From assembly GCF_030052815.1 (NCBI RefSeq), contig NC_079503.1, positions 43,876,735 to 43,940,734 of the forward strand: 64,000 nt of DNA, read 5' to 3'. The notes below the pieces were generated by a model. The model was not told the DNA's origin. It saw only the letters and a list, made by a program, of their open reading frames with translations, and made no database searches. Made by a program: the position numbers and the translations under genes. The DNA is from Hevea brasiliensis (lineage: Eukaryota; Streptophyta; Magnoliopsida; Malpighiales; Euphorbiaceae). Of this stretch, positions 36,184 to 48,481 are shown one piece after another. The stretch's first letter is position 1; each line of letters begins with the position of its first letter.

Positions 36184-36680
36184 CCATATCTTTGGCTGTG
36201 TTGGTCCAATTGGTGTTTGGCCAATTGGACATGAAACTAGAATTATAATGGCACATTTTTTCTGAAGAAACCATGCCCAAAAGACCAAAGCAAGAGGACC
36301 AAAAGTTGGCCCCAATCCGGGTACCCTGCAAGCCAATTCTGCAGAATGACCAAATGAATAGTAACTGTTCATTTAGCCATAACTCACTGTAGAAATGGTC
36401 AATTGACCTGAAAGTTTTACAGCAACAAGTTAAGACATAGAAAAACAATTTTCATGAAGAAACCTACCCCAAATTATGACCAGAACCCATCCAACAAGAC
36501 AGTGGAATTCACTGTTCATGGTACTGTAGATTTGGTAAATTCTGCAGATTTAAAATCCGGCCAGCTATGGTTTTTGGACCATATCTGGAGCTACAAAACT
36601 CCAAATGGAGTGATTCAAAAAAGGAAATTCAACTAGACAAAATAAAGAACAACGTTCATGTTTACCATTTCCTCAAATTC
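36184..36680 (+). repeat. three degenerate 193-202 bp units in the E 5' LTR
   Basis: Unit starts CCATATC, CCATAACTC and CCATATC at 36184, 36377 and 36579. Same block order as in B1. Confidence 0.65.
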
Positions 36681-37007
36681 CCACTGCAATAGTGCTTAAT
36701 GGAACAGTAAATTTAGGCTTCAAAAACTGAAAATTTTGCCCTCTTGGTTTTAAGTTTAGAAATGGTATGGGTGCTCAATTCCAACAAGTTTTAAATGTGA
36801 AATGTGGTACATTGGGAGTGTTAAAACCAATGTACCTATTTTCTATCCAAAAGTCAACATTTTTGTTGATCAATGAGGTGAATAGTAACACCAAAACTTG
36901 AAATTCAAAATTTGAATAATTCAAAAGTATCAAATAACCTAGTATACCTAATAAGATTGGTTTGGATAGTTTGGCATGCCAATAGGGTTCAGTTAGCAGT
37001 ACTGCAC

Positions 37008-37106
37008 ATGGCAATATGCCATTCTGTGATTTCATGGCTTTTAGCCATTCTGACCTTGTATTGAGATGTGGCCTTGTGCCTGATGTTATTACAGCTTATT
37101 AGCTGT
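37008..37106 (+). repeat. mini-hairpin array, E 5' LTR
   Basis: Four successive small stems: ATGGC/GCCAT (37008-37022), ATGGC/GCCAT (37035-37049), GGC/GCC, then ACAGC/GCTGT (37091-37106). The last stem differs from the first by compensating pairs. Confidence 0.6.
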
Positions 37107-37351
37107 TCTGTTGCACACCGGGAGATGCATATGTGACCGATGGTGTGACGGCCCGAGGTACTAGATACCCAGTGCCAGTTTACCCGTTTATCCAGTCCAG
37201 TCGTCTAGTATAGGTTACTTGGGCAACCAAATGAATGAAAATGGACAAAGTTAAAGAAATAAATGAATATAACAGATACAAAACAAATAAGACATATACA
37301 TTAAATACATATTTATTTTTTGCTATTTTCTTTTATTTTGTTATTGCACCA

Positions 37352-37389
37352 CTGAGCATCATTGCTTAGCGCGTTGCTTTTGCCACGCG
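37352..37389 (+). other. double stem-loop, E 5' LTR copy
   Basis: Stem 1 CTGAGCA/TGCTTAG (one G-T pair, 37352-37369); stem 2 CGCGT/ACGCG with an inner GC/GC pair and TTTT loop (37370-37389). Confidence 0.68.
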
Positions 37390-37997
37390 TAGGTTTCGGA
37401 GATACTGATCGAGAGCCCAGTAGACCGCAGACTGGGTGAGTCCATCCTACAGCTCTGCAAAGTGTCCGTGTCACCTCACCTTCCACAGTGCATTGGTAGG
37501 ACACTAGGCTTCATTTTGGTATTTTGTAACTAATTTTTATTTTTCCTTTGTTTAAATGAAACTTATGTAATGTATTTTGAGTTTCATGTAAATAATGAAG
37601 ATTTGTGGTTATGTATGGAAAAATTTGAGTATTTATTCATTGCTTATACATGAGTACCCTGAGAAATGATTGATTGAGAAATGTTGTTGAAAAATATTGA
37701 GTTTGTGATGACATTGGAGTTTGTGAAATGATTGAGTATGAATATTGGAAGTGTTTTTCACAGGTTCTGAAGAACTGTTTTCTCCATTTTTAGCCGGTAC
37801 TCCGCCGGATTTTCTATAAAATTTTCGGAACCTCAAATAAATTGTAATTTCAATAAATGGCATAAATGAACTATATTTCACAAGTTATATTCAAAACCAT
37901 GATAAAAATTAATTAAGGTATAATAGAGTGTGCCGGTACACCGTGTGATATTGGTTACTCGGGTATACTGTACACGGGTAAGGGGTGTCACATTTAG

Positions 37998-38009
37998 TGG
38001 TATCAGAGC
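37998..38009 (+). promoter_or_regulatory. E primer binding site (initiator tRNA-Met)
   Basis: TGGTATCAGAGC, five bases after the LTR end. Confidence 0.92.
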
Positions 38010-38119
38010 ACGGTTTAGGCGTTTCTGGGCCTAGATTGAGTCCATACCATGCATTGCATTTGTAAGAGTCGAGGTGACACTAATGCAGATCTGCTTGTCT
38101 TTCTTATTTTGAATAGGAT

Positions 38120-39275
38120 ATGGACCCTACATCTCAGAGGGCAGTTGAGGAGGAAGTGGAGAGTCATGCTCCACTGCATTTCCGAGGCTGGGTTATGGGA
38201 GAACCTGCTCCGCCAGCTCAAGCAGAGCCTGCTCAGCCTCCACAGGCCATGTTCCAACAAATGGCCGAATTTTTCAGACAAATGGCTGGGGTAATGCCAG
38301 CACCACCACCACCACCACCAGCTCCACAGCAGAAATCACACCTAGAAAGGCTAAGAAAGTTTGGAGCAGTGGATTTCTTTGGCAAGAGAGAAGATGATTA
38401 CATTGCGGTGAAAATTGGTTGAAACAGAGCAGTGAGTCTTAAAACAACTCCACTGCACTCCTGAACAAAACCTAGAGGCTGCCATATCTCTGTTGCAAGA
38501 TGATGCCTATGAATGGTGGGACACAGTATCCAGTGAAGTGCAGCCAGAAGCTATAACTTGGGACTTCTTTCTCTTAGAATTCAAGAAGAAATATGTGGGT
38601 ACTGTATACCTGGAAGAGAGAAGAAGAGAGTTTATTAATCTGAGGCAGAGACAGTTGTCAGTGGCCGAGTATGAGAAGGAATTCGTCCAATTAAGCCGCT
38701 ACGGAAGGGAGATAGTCCCTAATGAAGCTGAAAGGTGTAAGAGATTTGAAGAGGGACTAAATGACAACATAAAGATCCAGCTCACTGCCTTGGGAATCAC
38801 AGAATTTACCAAGTTAGTGGAAGCTGCAATAAAGGTTGAAAAAGTAAGAATCAGTGAGCAGACCAGAAGGGATAGACAACAGAAGAGGGGCCCGGGTCAG
38901 TCTAGTTCATCTCCTGCACCTGGGAAGAAGTTCAAGGGTCCATCTGCACAGAGTTCAGGTCAGCCACACGGTCGTGGTCGATGCTCGAGGCCCAGCCACG
39001 GTTACCCCTAGGAGAGGTCAGTTCACACCATCAGTGTGCAGCTCTCCAGGGATGGGGTTCAGGGGACCAGCCCCAGCATCTTCTGCATGTCTACACTGTC
39101 TGAAGTGGCACAAGGGGGAGTGTTGGAGAGTGACTGGTGCCTGCTTAAGGTGTGGGTCAACAGAGAATCAGTTGAAGAACTGTCGAGCGAACTACTACAA
39201 TTTGCTCCAACACAAGCAGCATGCACTGCTCCTGCACCACAAAGGGGTAGGAAATCTGGCAAATCTGAGGCAGTA
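38120..39275 (+). pseudogene. E gag, frameshifted
   Basis: Starts at ATG 38120 (MDPTSQRAVEEE), followed by a Pro-rich stretch (about residues 30-70) and capsid blocks in a second frame (DAYEWWDTVSSEV, EFKKKYVGTVYLEERRREF, SVAEYEKEFVQLSRYG). The first frame ends at 38420-38422, and two shifts between about 38405 and 38490 bring in the next frame. A basic Gly/Gln-rich tail follows, then in a third frame the nucleocapsid region CLHCLKWHKGECWR and a knuckle CLRCGSTENQLKNC in which the zinc-binding His is Asn. Gag of E is clearly from a different subfamily than A1/A2: similar order, low similarity by eye. Confidence 0.88.
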
Positions 39276-40033
39276 GGACCATCACAGAGGCCTGCATCTG
39301 AGCCAGCAGAGAGGCCAGATAGCAGACCACCTGCCAGAGCCTATGCCATTAGAGCCCAGGAGGAGCAAGATGCCCTGGACATCATCAAGGGTATGTTCTC
39401 CCTCTACAATACATCTGTGCATGCATTGGTGGATCCAGGATCCACTCATTCATACATCTGCATCAACCTACCAGTAGAAAGGGGGATACTAGTAGGGGAG
39501 AGTGACCAAGACATTCTGGTCACTAATCCATTGGGCCACAGTGTAGTGGTGAATAAAGTATACAAGGGTTGCTCGTTAAGGATTCAGGGGTATGAATTCT
39601 TGGCAGACCTGATTGAGTTGCCCTTCCACAAGTTTGACGTGATTTTGGGAATGGACTGGTTGTCACGTCATCAGGCAATAGTTGATTGCAAATTGAACAT
39701 AATTTCTTTGAAAACTTCTGAAGGTAATGAGATCATAGTTGTGGGGGAAAGGACAGATTTCTTGTCCAATGTCATCTCAGCCATAGTTGCAAGAAGAATG
39801 ATGAGAAAAGGCTGTGAAGCCTACCTAGCACATGTGGTGGATACTAGGCAGGCTAAGCCAAACTTGAGTGATATACCCATAGTAAGAGACTTCCTGCAGG
39901 TATTTCTGAAGAGTTACAGTTTGCCACGAGAAAGGAAGTTGAATTTGCTATTGAGACAACTGCAGATCTGACACCCATTTCCATTGCTCCTTATAAGATG
40001 GCACCCACTGAATTGAGGGAGTTGAAAACTTAG
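39276..40033 (+). pseudogene. E aspartic protease and linker
   Basis: Retropepsin-like domain: active-site VHALVDPGSTHSY, then VTNPLGHSVVVNKVYKGC, VILGMDWLSRHQAIVDC. The linker IPIVRDFLQVF... shifts frame near 39910-39970, and a TAG at 40033-40035 replaces a probable CAG just before the RT start. Confidence 0.87.
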
Positions 40034-40548
40034 TTGCAAGAGTTGCTTGATAAGGGGTTCATACGCCCCAGTGTGTCACCATGGGGAGCTCCAGTGCTGT
40101 TTGTAAAGAAAAAGGATGGGACTTTGAGGCTATGCATCGATTACCGGCAGTTGAATAAAGTCACTGTGAAGAACAAATATCCGTTGCCTAGAATTGATGA
40201 TCTGTTTGATCAGTTGAAGGGAGCAGGAGTATTTTCTATTGATCACAGATCAGGGTATCATCAGTTGAGGGTGAAGGATGCAGATGTGCCAAAGACTGCA
40301 TTCAGGACCCGATATGGGCATTATGAGTTTCTAGTGATGCCCTTTGGCCTAACAAATGCACCAGCGGCATTCATGGACCTTATGAACTGTATCTTCCATC
40401 CACACTTAGATCAGTTCATAGTGGTCTTTATTGATGATATTTTGGTGTATTCCAAGACTAGGGAAGAACATGATGAACATTTGAGGATCATTCTGAAACC
40501 CTGAGGGAAAAGAAGCTGTATGCTAAGTTGTCCAAGTGTGACTTTTAG
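40034..40548 (+). pseudogene. E reverse transcriptase, N-terminal and palm
   Basis: [38 protein letters not shown], then [12 protein letters not shown], which has lost one residue and changed Leu to His relative to A2 (FSKIDLRSG). The catalytic [12 protein letters not shown] box is intact. A small deletion near 40495 shifts the frame (stop TGA about 40502), and a TAG at 40546-40548 replaces Trp in the block that reads CEFWLKEI in the sister copies. Confidence 0.88.
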
Positions 40549-41984
40549 TTGAATGAGATTGCATTCCTTGGACACATAGTGTCAGCTGATGGGATTAGGG
40601 TGGATCCCAAGAAAATAGAAGCAGTGATGGAATGGAAGCCTCCTAGGAATAAAACTGAGGTCAGAAGCTTCTTGGGGCTAGTTGGGTATTACAGGAGATT
40701 TGTGAAGGGATTTTCCTTAATAGCTGCTCCAATGACCAAGTTGTTACACAAGAATGTCAGATTTGACCGGAATGACAAGTGTCAGACCAGTTTTGAGAAG
40801 TTGAAGGCTATGTTAACAGAGGCACTAGTGTTAACACAGCCAGTGTCAGGAAAGGACTTCGTGGTCTACAGTGATGCCTCTCATAATGGGTTAGGGTGTG
40901 TATTGAGGCAAGAGGGAAAGGTGGTCGCTTATGCTTCCAGGCAGCTAAGGCCACATGAACAGAATTACCCTACCCATGATCTAGAGCTTGCAGCAATTAT
41001 CTTCGCACTTAAGATATGGAGGCATTACTTGTATGGTGAAAAGTGCTACATTTACACAGACCACAAAAGCCTGAAATACTTGCCAACCCAGAAGGAGCTC
41101 AACCTTAGACAAAGGCAATGGATTGAGTTCCTGAAGGACTATGATTGTGTAATTGACTACCATCCTGGGAAGGCAAATGTAGTTGCTGATGCTTTGAGCA
41201 GAAAGTCCATCACAGCTTTGAGATTATTGAATGCCCGTCTATCTTTGGTTCGAGATGGAGCTATTTTGGCCGAGTTGCAAGTGAGGCCAAACCTGTTACA
41301 GCAGATTTTAGATGGGCAGAAGGTAGATGAGAAGCTAATGGCTATTATGAGCAAAATCTCAGAGGGAAAAGCAACTGACTATGAGGTGAAAGCCGATGGG
41401 TGTCTGTATTACAAAGGAAGACTGTGTGTACCAAATGATGGAGAATTAAAGGCCAGTATTCTAAAAGAGGCACACACCAGTGTATATGCTATGCACCCAG
41501 GAAGTACAAAGATGTATCATGATCTGAAGCTTCAGTATTGGTGGCCTGGTATGAAGAAAGACATAGCTGAATATGTGACTAAATGCTTGACATGTCAGCA
41601 AGTCAAGGCAGAACATCAAGTTCCATCGGATTTGCTACAGCCTATACACATACCTGAATGGAAATGGGATCGGGTCACCATGGATTTTGTAAGTGGTCTA
41701 CCTCTCACCCGGAAGAAACATGATGCAGTATGGGTGATAGTTGATAGATTGACTAAGTCAGCACACTTTCTGCCAGTTAGGACTGACTACTCACTGGAGA
41801 AGTTAGCAGAATTGTATATCAGTAAGATAGTTAGACTACATGGAATTCCACTTTCCATCATATCTGATCGAGACCCAAGGTTTACATCGAGATTTTGGAA
41901 GAAGTTGCATGAGTCCTTGGGTACACAACTCCACTTGAGCACAGCTTTCCATCCTCAGATGGATGGGCAATCTGAAAGAGTAAT
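40549..41984 (+). pseudogene. E RT thumb, RNase H and integrase N-terminal half
   Basis: Open for about 480 codons. Order: RT thumb ([28 protein letters not shown]), RNase H with its four acidic sites ([42 protein letters not shown]), integrase zinc site ([10 protein letters not shown]...[11 protein letters not shown]) and core ([30 protein letters not shown]). The frame is broken by a solo LTR exactly after ER-V; it resumes at 45136. Confidence 0.92.
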
Positions 41985-44900
41985 TGTAACACCCTCCCGA
42001 TAACCACTCCGTACATCCCATCTGCTCCAAGTGATCGGTCGGTCCTGGACCTAGAATGTCCTAAAAATATTCAAACTAAAGTCAGGAACCATAATTAACT
42101 CAAATATTAACAAGAAAAATTTAGTAAAATTTTAGAAATAAAATACAATCAAGTTAAGCAGTAGGTGCCCTAGCGATGGGTAGCAGGAGGAAGTTGCGGT
42201 TCTATAACGAGGAGCCCTAGACCCGGGGGAAAAATTATAAAATAATTTTTGGGACTCCAGAGAAGGGTAATTGAGGTTCCCTTGGCATTAGAATGCCAAG
42301 AAAATACCTAGAAAAATTTTTCAATCGGTACAGACAATTTTGACCCGTTAAGCCAAACGGAGGGCATTTTGGTCATTTCGCCTTCAGAGGTGATTTTTGG
42401 CCGACTTGTCCAGTTGAGTAAATAATTAATATGACATAAAATATGAATTAATGTTGATGAAAAATTTATTAAAAATGAGAAATGAAAATAAGAAAACAAA
42501 AGTAAGAAGAAAAGTAAGTAAATGGGAATTATGATGTCATTAAGAAAAACTATGACCAATCAAAATTTAGCCATTATTTGACTAACTAATAAAGAGATAA
42601 AAGAAGACCTAAACAATTAAAAAACCAGCTGCTTTCTTCTTCTTCTTCTTCCTTAAAAACGTGATCCTCTCTTCTTCCTCCCTCCATGAAAATTTTCTTT
42701 CATTACCTCTATTTCCCATGAGTTTCCACCACTAAACCCTAACCCCTTTCATTAAACCTTGACCATATCACTTGGAGAAGCTTTTGGCAGCCAAGGAAAG
42801 GAAGAAAAGTGAGGTTTAGGGCTTTGGAAATTCTGCCCAAACAAGGTTAGTGCATTTATACCCATTAAACTCTTTATTTCCATGATTTTGGACTTGAACT
42901 TAGTAAGATTTGTAGTTTAAATGAACAAAAAACCTATGGGTATGAACACTTCAATTTCGGCAGCCCTAAGAAGAAACAATAAGGGAGTGTTTTGAATGTT
43001 TTTTTTTGGACTTAGCATGAGTTGGAGATTGTATTTAAGTTATATATTTACATAGATGTTGAACTAGGGTGCTAATGGAGGGTTATGGGTAAATTGCCTT
43101 GGATACTAGGGTTTTGAAGCATGAAAAAGTGACTTGGCTGACCAACCTATTAAAGAACACTCTAATGGTCAATAAGTGACCATTTTGGATATGTTGACCA
43201 TAAATGGGACTGAAAAATGGTGGGGCAAAGTCAAGGTATAAACTGCCCTATGACAGCAGCATAGGGACTGAAAATTCAGTCCCTTTGCACTGCCATAACT
43301 TGGGCTGTGTTAGTCCAATTGATGTTTGGCCAATTGGACATGAAACTAGGCTTATAATGGCACATTTTTGCTGAAGAAACCATGCCCAAAAGACCAAAGC
43401 AAAAGGGTCAAAACTCAGCCACAATCCGGATACCCTGCACTGAATTCTGCAGAATTTGCCAAATGAACAGTAACTGTTCATTTGGCCATAACTCACTGTA
43501 GATTTGGTCAATTGGCCTGAAATTTTTACAGCAACAAGTTAAGACATAGAAAAACAACTTTCATGAAGGAACCTACCCCAAATTATGGCCAGAACCCATT
43601 CAACCAAGTGACTCAAGTTACTGTTTATGCACTGTAGATATGGTAAATTTTTGCAGAATGCATATCCGGACAGCTTGGGTTTTTGAGCCATATCTGGAGC
43701 TACAAAACTCCAAATGGAGTGATTCAAAAAAGGAAATTCAACTAGACAAAATAAGGAACAACTTTCATGTTTTACATTTCTTCAAATTCCAACAGTAACA
43801 GTGTACAATGGAACAGTAAAGTTGACTCACCAAAACTGAAATTTTCTGCTTGTGTGGGTTACACTTTGAAATGGTATTAACACTTAATGCCAACAAGTTT
43901 TAAACACCAAATGTGGTATGTTGGGAGTGCCAAAGGCAATGTACACATTTTTATTCCAAAAGTCAACATTTTTGTTGACCAATGATGAATAGTGACACCA
44001 AAAAAGTTGAAATTCACAAATTGACAAATTTAAGAGTTTCAAATGCCCTAGTATACCTAACAAGATTGGTTTGGATAGTTTGGCATGCCAATAGGGTTCA
44101 GTTAGCAGTACTGCACATGGCAAAAATGCCATTCTGTGATTTTATGGCTTTTAGCCATTCTGACTTTGTATTGAGACTTAGCCTTGTGCCTGATATTATT
44201 TACAGCTTGTTAGCTATTCTGTTGCACACCGGGAGATACATATGTGACCGATGGTGTGACGGCCCGAGGTACTAGGTACCCAAAGCGGTTACCGTTATCG
44301 ATCCGATCGCCTAGTGTAGGTTACTTGGGCAACCAAATGAATGAAATGAACCAAGTTACTGAATTAATGTATATATAACCATACTAAACAAATGAATCAT
44401 ACACATTCACTATATATTTGTTTTCTTGCTATTTTCTTTTATTTTATAATTGCACCACTAAGCATTATTGCTTAGCGCGTTGCTTTTGCCACGCGTAGGT
44501 ACTGGAGATCCTGATCGTGAGCCCAGTAGACCTCAGACTGGGTGAGCCCATCCGCATTACGCAGTGTCCGTGTCACCTCACTACCTGCAGTGCATCGGTA
44601 GGGCACTAGGTGTCATTTTGTCATTTTGTAATTAAATTTTTATTTTCTCATATGTATTTGGGATTATGTAATGTATTTTGAGGTTCATGTAAATAATAAA
44701 GATTTATGGTCATGTATGGTATTAATTTGAGTATTAAATGGTTGTTTATATACGAGAACCCTGAGAAAGGGATGTTCTGAGAAATGAAAAGGCTATTGAG
44801 AACTGAAATTTAGAAATATTGTTGAGTTTTGATATTGAGATTCTGTTGATGAATTGAAGTTGGGTTTGTTTGAAATTGTATATTGGAAGTGTTTTTAACA

Positions 44901-45130
44901 GGTTCCGAAGAACTGTTTTCTCCATTTTTAGCCGGTACTCCGCCGGATTTTCCTTAAAATCTTCGGAACCTCAAATGAATAATACTTTTGATAAATGGTT
45001 AAAATAAATCATATTTCATAAATTAACTTCAAAAGCATGACACAAATTAAGTAAGGTATATTAGAGTGTGCCAGTACACCGTGTGGCATTACTTATTCGG
45101 GTATACTGTACACGAGTAAGGGGTGTCACA
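41985..45130 (+). mobile_element. solo LTR (3146 bp) inside E integrase
   Basis: Starts TGTAACACCC, ends GGGTGTCACA, target duplication GTAAT (41980-41984, 45131-45135). It is E-like but clearly diverged from E's own LTRs. It has a half TGACATCA site only (42531-42540), a mini-hairpin array (about 44116-44225) and the double stem-loop (44458-44495). Confidence 0.95.
44458..44495 (+). other. double stem-loop, LTR nested in E
   Basis: Stem 1 CTAAGCA/TGCTTAG, TTAT loop (44458-44475); stem 2 CGCGT/ACGCG (44476-44495). Confidence 0.68.
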
Positions 45131-45139
45131 GTAATCCAG

Positions 45140-45214
45140 GTAAACAATTGAAACCAATGGAATTGATACAAATATTGAATTAAAATGATAATAATAATAT
45201 GAAATATATGTCAG
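45140..45214 (+). other. possible 75-bp intron in E integrase
   Basis: The reading ...SERVIQ ends in CAG at 45139, followed by GTAAAC and an AT-rich stretch ending ATATGTCAG at 45214, then GTC CTT GAG (VLEDML). Sister element A2 reads [12 protein letters not shown] without a break, so removing exactly these 75 bases restores the family sequence. GT and AG ends fit a spliceosomal intron. If not removed, TGA follows after three codons. Confidence 0.6.
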
Positions 45215-45976
45215 GTCCTTGAGGATATGCTGAGGAGTTGTGTCATTGAGTTTGAGGGAAGTTGGGATAGATACCTCCCACTAGCAGAATTTGCATACAA
45301 CAATAACTACCAAGCTAGTATCCAAATGGCCCCATATGAAGCACTGTATGGGAGGAAATGTAGAACTCCAGTGTGCTGGACTGAATTGGGCGAAGACAAA
45401 TTGGTGGGGCCAGACCTGGTGAAACAGACTGAGGAGAAGGTGAAACTAATCAAAGCCAATCTGAAGGTTGCCTCAGATAGACAGAAATCCTATGCCGACT
45501 TGAAGAGAAAAGAAATAGAATACACAGTTGGCGACAAAGTGTTCCTCAAGGTGTCACCGTGGAAGAAAGTACTGCGGTTTGGAAGAAAAGATAAGTTAAG
45601 CCCTAGGTTCATTGGCCCATATGAAGTCATTGAACGTGTGGGTCCAGTGGCCTATAGGCTAGCTTTACCACCAGAGCTGGACAAGATCCACAATGTGTTC
45701 CACGTATCCATGCTCAGAAGATACCGCTCAGATCCTTCACATGTCATCTCCAGGGAAGAAATTGAAATACAACCGGATTTGACATATGAAGAAGAACCCA
45801 TACGGATTCTAGCTCGGGAAGTAAAAGAATTGAGGAACAAGCAGATTCCACTGGTGAAAGTGCTTTGGAGGCACCACAACACCGAGGAGGCAACTTGGGA
45901 AAGTGAAGAGACGATGAGGCAACAGTTCCCTCAACTGTTTGCATCAGGTAAATTTCGAGAACGAAATTTAAATTAG
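45215..45976 (+). pseudogene. E integrase C-terminal part with chromodomain-like tail
   Basis: In frame with the first half if the 75-bp stretch is skipped. [38 protein letters not shown] module (FIGPYEVIERVGPVAYRLALP), [15 protein letters not shown], and the tail KVLWRHHNTEEATWESEETM typical of Del/Tekay chromodomain elements. This piece has no internal stop. It ends with FRERNLN, six codons after which the PPT begins. Confidence 0.92.
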
Positions 45977-45986
45977 AAGGGAAGAG
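45975..45986 (+). promoter_or_regulatory. E polypurine tract
   Basis: AGAAGGGAAGAG directly before the 3' LTR start; priming site for plus-strand synthesis. Confidence 0.88.
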
Positions 45987-46530
45987 TTGTAACACCCTCC
46001 CGGTAGCAACTCCGTACATTCTACTGTTCCGGTGACCGGTGTCGGTCCGGACAGCTAGAAAGTCCGAAAAAATATTTAAACTAAAGTCAGGAACCGTAAT
46101 TAACTCAAATATTAATAAGAAAAATTTAGTAAAAATTTTAGAAATAAAATACAACCAAGTTAAATGAGCTGGTGCCCAAGCGATGGGTAACCCAGAGGGA
46201 AGTTGCGGTTCTCGCAACTAGGAGCCCTAGACCAAGGTAAAAATTCATAAAATAATTTTTGGGACTCCAGAGAAGGGTCATTGAGGTTCTTATGGCATTA
46301 GAATTCCAAGAAAATATTTAGAAAAATTTTTCAATCGGTACAGACAATTTTGACCCGTTAAGCCAAACAGGGGGCATTTTGGTCATTTCGCCTTCAGAGG
46401 TGATTTTTGGCCGACTTGTCCAGTTGAGTAAATAATTATGATGACATAAAATATGAATAAACATTACTAAAAATTAAATTGAAAATGAGTAGTGAAGAAA
46501 AGAAAAGAAAATGAGAAAAAAGGCTCATTT

Positions 46531-46551
46531 ATGACATCATGATGATGTCAT
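46531..46551. promoter_or_regulatory. palindromic TGACATCA site, E 3' LTR
   Basis: Same TGACATCA-TGA-TGATGTCA as in the 5' LTR. Confidence 0.5.
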
Positions 46552-48443
46552 TTAAAAGCTACAACCAATAACAATTGAATAACCATTTAACTAACTAATA
46601 AAAAGAGATAAACAAAACCAAAAAAGACCAAAAGCTAGCAGCCATCTCCTTCCTCCCAAACCAGCCGAAACCCATCCTTAGCCAAACCTCCATTATTGAG
46701 CTTGAAATCTCCCAAAAACCAACCTTAAAATCCTAATATCCTTTCACAAAAAGTCATCCCCACATCACAAGGCAACTCTAGGCAGCCATAAGAAGTAGGA
46801 ATTCTAAGGAGAATACAAGTCCAAGAAGTGCTACTTAAAGGTTAGTGCACCTATCTACTTAAAACCCTTATTTTCCATGTTAGGGACTTGAAATCAACAT
46901 GAATTTTTGAATTAAATGAACCAAATTTGTGTGTATGCCTACCATGAATTTTGGCAGCCCTAAGGAAGGAACAATGATGGAGTGTTTTGATGGACTTAAA
47001 GTGGATTAGAGATCATGTTTAAAGCATGTATGCATGTGGTTAGTGAATGAGTTAGTAATTAAGGTATGTTGTGAAAATTTATAATGGAAACTAGGGTTTT
47101 GAGAGTAAAATGTGGACTTGACTTATGAAATTGTTAAAGAACATTCTAATGGTCAATTAGTGACCATTTGAGGAAATTTGACCATAATTTGGACTGAAAT
47201 ATAGCATGGCAAAGTGAATGAGTATGCTGCCCAGTGAGTGCAGCAGGGTGGTTGTGATTCCAGCCCACTTGGACTGCCATATCTTTGGCTGTGTTGGTCC
47301 AATTGGTGTTTGGCCAATTGGATATAAAACTAGACTTATAATGGCACATTTTTGCTGAAGAAACCATGCCCAAAAGACCAAAGCAAGAGGACCAAAAGTT
47401 CGCCCCAATCCGGGTACCCTGCAAGCCAATTATGTAGAATGACCAAATGAATAGTAACTGTTCATTTGGTCATAACTCACTGTAGAAATGGTCAATTGAC
47501 CTGAAATTTTTACAGCAACAAGTTAAACATAGACAAACAATTTTCATGAAGAAACCTACCCCAAATTATGACCAGAACCCATCCAACAAGACAGTGGAAG
47601 TCACTGTTCATGGTACTGTAGATTTGGTAAATTCTGCAGATTTAAAATCCGGCCAGCTGTGGTTTTTGGACCATATCTGGAGCTACAAAACTCCAAATGG
47701 AGTGATTCAAAAAAGGAAATTCAACTAGAAAAAATAAGGAACAACTTTTATGTTTACCATTTCCTCAAATTCCCACTGCAATAGTGCTTAATGGAACAGT
47801 AAAGTTAGGCTTCAAAAACTGAAAATTTTGCCCTCTTGGTTTTAAGTTTAGAAATGGTATGGGTGCTCAATTCCAACAAGTTTTAAATGTGAAATGTGGT
47901 ACATTGGGAGTGTTAAAACCAATGTACCTATTTTCTATCCAAAAGTCAACATTTTTGTTGACCAATGAGGTGAATAGTGACACCAAAACTTGAAATTCAA
48001 AATTTGAATAATTCAAAAGTATCAAATGCCCTAGTATACCTAATAAGATTGGTTTGGATAGTTTGGCATGCCAATAGGGTTCAGTTAGCAGTACTGCACA
48101 TGGCAATATGCCATTTTGTGATTTCATGGCTTTTAGCCATTTTGACCTTGTATTGAGATGTGGCCTTGTGCCTGATGTTATTACAGCTTATTAGCTGTTC
48201 TGTTGCACACCGGGAGATGCATATGTGACCGATGGTGTGACGGCTCGAGGTACTAGATACCCAGTGCCAGTTTACCCGTTTATCCAGTCCAGTCGTCTAT
48301 TATAGGTTACTTGGGCAACCAAATGAATGAAAATGAACAAAGTTAAAGAAATAAATGAATATAACAGATACAAAACAAATAAGATATATACATTAAATAC
48401 ATATTTATTTTCTGCTATTTTCATTTATTTTGTTATTGCACCA

Positions 48444-48481
48444 CTAAGCATTATTGCTTAGCGCGTTGCTTTTGCCACGCG
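48444..48481 (+). other. double stem-loop, E 3' LTR copy
   Basis: Stem 1 CTAAGCA/TGCTTAG (48444-48461), where the 5' LTR has CTGAGCA; stem 2 CGCGT/ACGCG (48462-48481). Confidence 0.68.

Larger units (their letters stand above)
34886..37992 (+). repeat. E 5' LTR (3107 bp)
   Basis: TGTAACACCC start, GGGTGTCACA end. Contains the TGACATCA palindrome (35429-35449), three degenerate units beginning near 36184, 36377 and 36579, the hairpin array (37008-37106) and the double stem-loop (37352-37389). Confidence 0.94.

Noticed and set aside
38049..38294. Frames overlapping the start of E gag in other phases
   Set aside because: Shadows of gag; the gag frame itself has the conserved start and domain blocks.
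45977..45987. An envelope-like gene after integrase in E or A2
   Set aside because: Integrase ends within tens of bases of the PPT and LTR in both elements; no room for another gene.
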